Shown here piece after piece: positions 8,080 to 8,653 of a stretch of 8,653 nucleotides of DNA. Source of the DNA: an uncultured Campylobacter sp. (GTDB taxonomy: Bacteria > Campylobacterota > Campylobacteria > Campylobacterales > Campylobacteraceae). The DNA lies in NCBI GenBank assembly GCA_938041615.1, contig CALISV010000192.1, forward strand, positions 1-8,653, in the 5' to 3' direction. Below the pieces are notes generated by a model. That model saw nothing but the letters and a program-made list of their open reading frames with translations, searched no databases and was not told where the DNA came from. How positions within the stretch are numbered: the stretch's first letter is position 1; each line of letters starts with the position of its first letter. A program made the translations under genes and the position numbers.

Positions 8080-8653
8080 ATGGATAACAGAAAAAACGAT
8101 GATAAAAATTTAAATAACGGCGGAAATAATTTTTTTAATAAAAATCCGATTTTGATTTTCGCCATTTTTGCTATCGTGATAGTGGTGGCATTTCGCGGGC
8201 TCGGAGGCGGAGAGATGGACGGCACGCTGCTAGGACAGAGTGCGGCCGGCTCGAAAAGCACCTCGTACTCCGAGATAAAAGAGATGATAAAAAACAAGCA
8301 AGTAGCGCAAGTAGGCATCTCCGAAACCTCGATAAAAGCCGTAGATAACGGCGGTAGAACGTACTTTGCCAAAAGAGTGAACGACCCGACGCTAGTGCCG
8401 ATTTTAGAGGAGCAAAAGATCCCTTACGGAGCGTATAGCGAGACGAATTGGTTTACTGAAATGCTCTTTTCGTGGGTGCTTCCTATTTTTATATTCTTTG
8501 GAATTTGGATGTTTTTGGCTAGCCGCATGCAGAGAAATATGGGCGGCGGTATCCTTGGGATGGGGAGCTCTAAAAAGCTAGTAAACTCGGAAAAACCGAA
8601 GGTTAAATTTGCCGATGTTGCGGGCGTGCAGGAAGCAAAAGAGGAAGTTAAAG
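8080..8653 (+). CDS. ftsH: FtsH, membrane-anchored AAA+ zinc protease (5' part)
   Basis: Partial gene, open to the window end; 191 residues are present of an expected 640 or so. FtsH is a hexameric membrane protease that degrades unassembled membrane proteins and short-lived regulators. The start ATG follows AAGGAAG (8070-8076) and lies 18 nt after prmA. A 22-residue Asn/Lys-rich tail precedes membrane helix 1 (about 23-39, ILIFAIFAIVIVVAF). The periplasmic domain (about 40-126) follows, with SYSEIKEMIKNKQV near 62-75. Helix 2 is at about 128-147. The sequence KVKFADVAGVQEAKEEV (175-191) is the invariant entry to the AAA domain. Walker motifs and the HEXXH zinc site lie beyond the window. The N-terminal tail is longer than in E. 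coli FtsH. Confidence 0.95.
   Translation, partial: MDNRKNDDKNLNNGGNNFFNKNPILIFAIFAIVIVVAFRGLGGGEMDGTLLGQSAAGSKSTSYSEIKEMIKNKQVAQVGISETSIKAVDNGGRTYFAKRVNDPTLVPILEEQKIPYGAYSETNWFTEMLFSWVLPIFIFFGIWMFLASRMQRNMGGGILGMGSSKKLVNSEKPKVKFADVAGVQEAKEEVK

Overview
The window is a stretch of chromosome from a Campylobacter of the less AT-rich, non-thermophilic group (the C. showae / C. rectus / C. curvus type is my guess). The evidence is gene content and order, which match the C. jejuni pgl locus from pglA to ftsH, and base composition: the G+C content is by eye in the mid to high 40s percent, above C. jejuni. All genes are on the + strand and the window is almost fully coding.

Positions 1-1468 hold the end of pglA, then pglC and pglD, which overlap by 8 and 14 nt. 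A 233-nt gap (1469-1701) follows, holding two inverted repeats and a clear extended -10 promoter. In C. jejuni the small membrane-protein gene wlaJ lies between pglD and pglE; here there is no such gene. Positions 1702-5468 hold pglE, pglF and pglG, each starting 0-2 nt after the previous stop. PglF, PglE and PglD convert UDP-GlcNAc into UDP-diNAc-bacillosamine. PglC loads this sugar phosphate on undecaprenyl phosphate and PglA adds the first GalNAc, so the block is the front end of the N-linked protein glycosylation pathway. PglG is a conserved membrane protein of unknown role. Here it reads as a PDC/Cache-like domain with no preceding membrane helix, followed by four membrane helices.

Positions 5465-6786 hold hisH and hisA (histidine biosynthesis), coupled to the end of pglG by a stop/start overlap. 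In C. jejuni, as I recall it, cheY directly follows pglG, so hisHA looks like an insertion into a conserved block. A second extended -10 promoter at 6816-6824 precedes cheY (chemotaxis response regulator), prmA (ribosomal protein L11 methyltransferase) and the 5' part of ftsH (membrane AAA+ protease), which is cut by the window end.

I see no wholly new multi-gene system. The points most worth a second look are PglG itself, the empty wlaJ position, the hisHA insertion, a strongly repeated word AAATTT / AAATTTGAC (the AAATTT core fits the RAATTY methylation site linked to DNA uptake in C. jejuni), and a run of four consecutive non-ATG start codons, two of them embedded in that word. I see no rRNA, tRNA, CRISPR array, insertion sequence or convincing intrinsic terminator.
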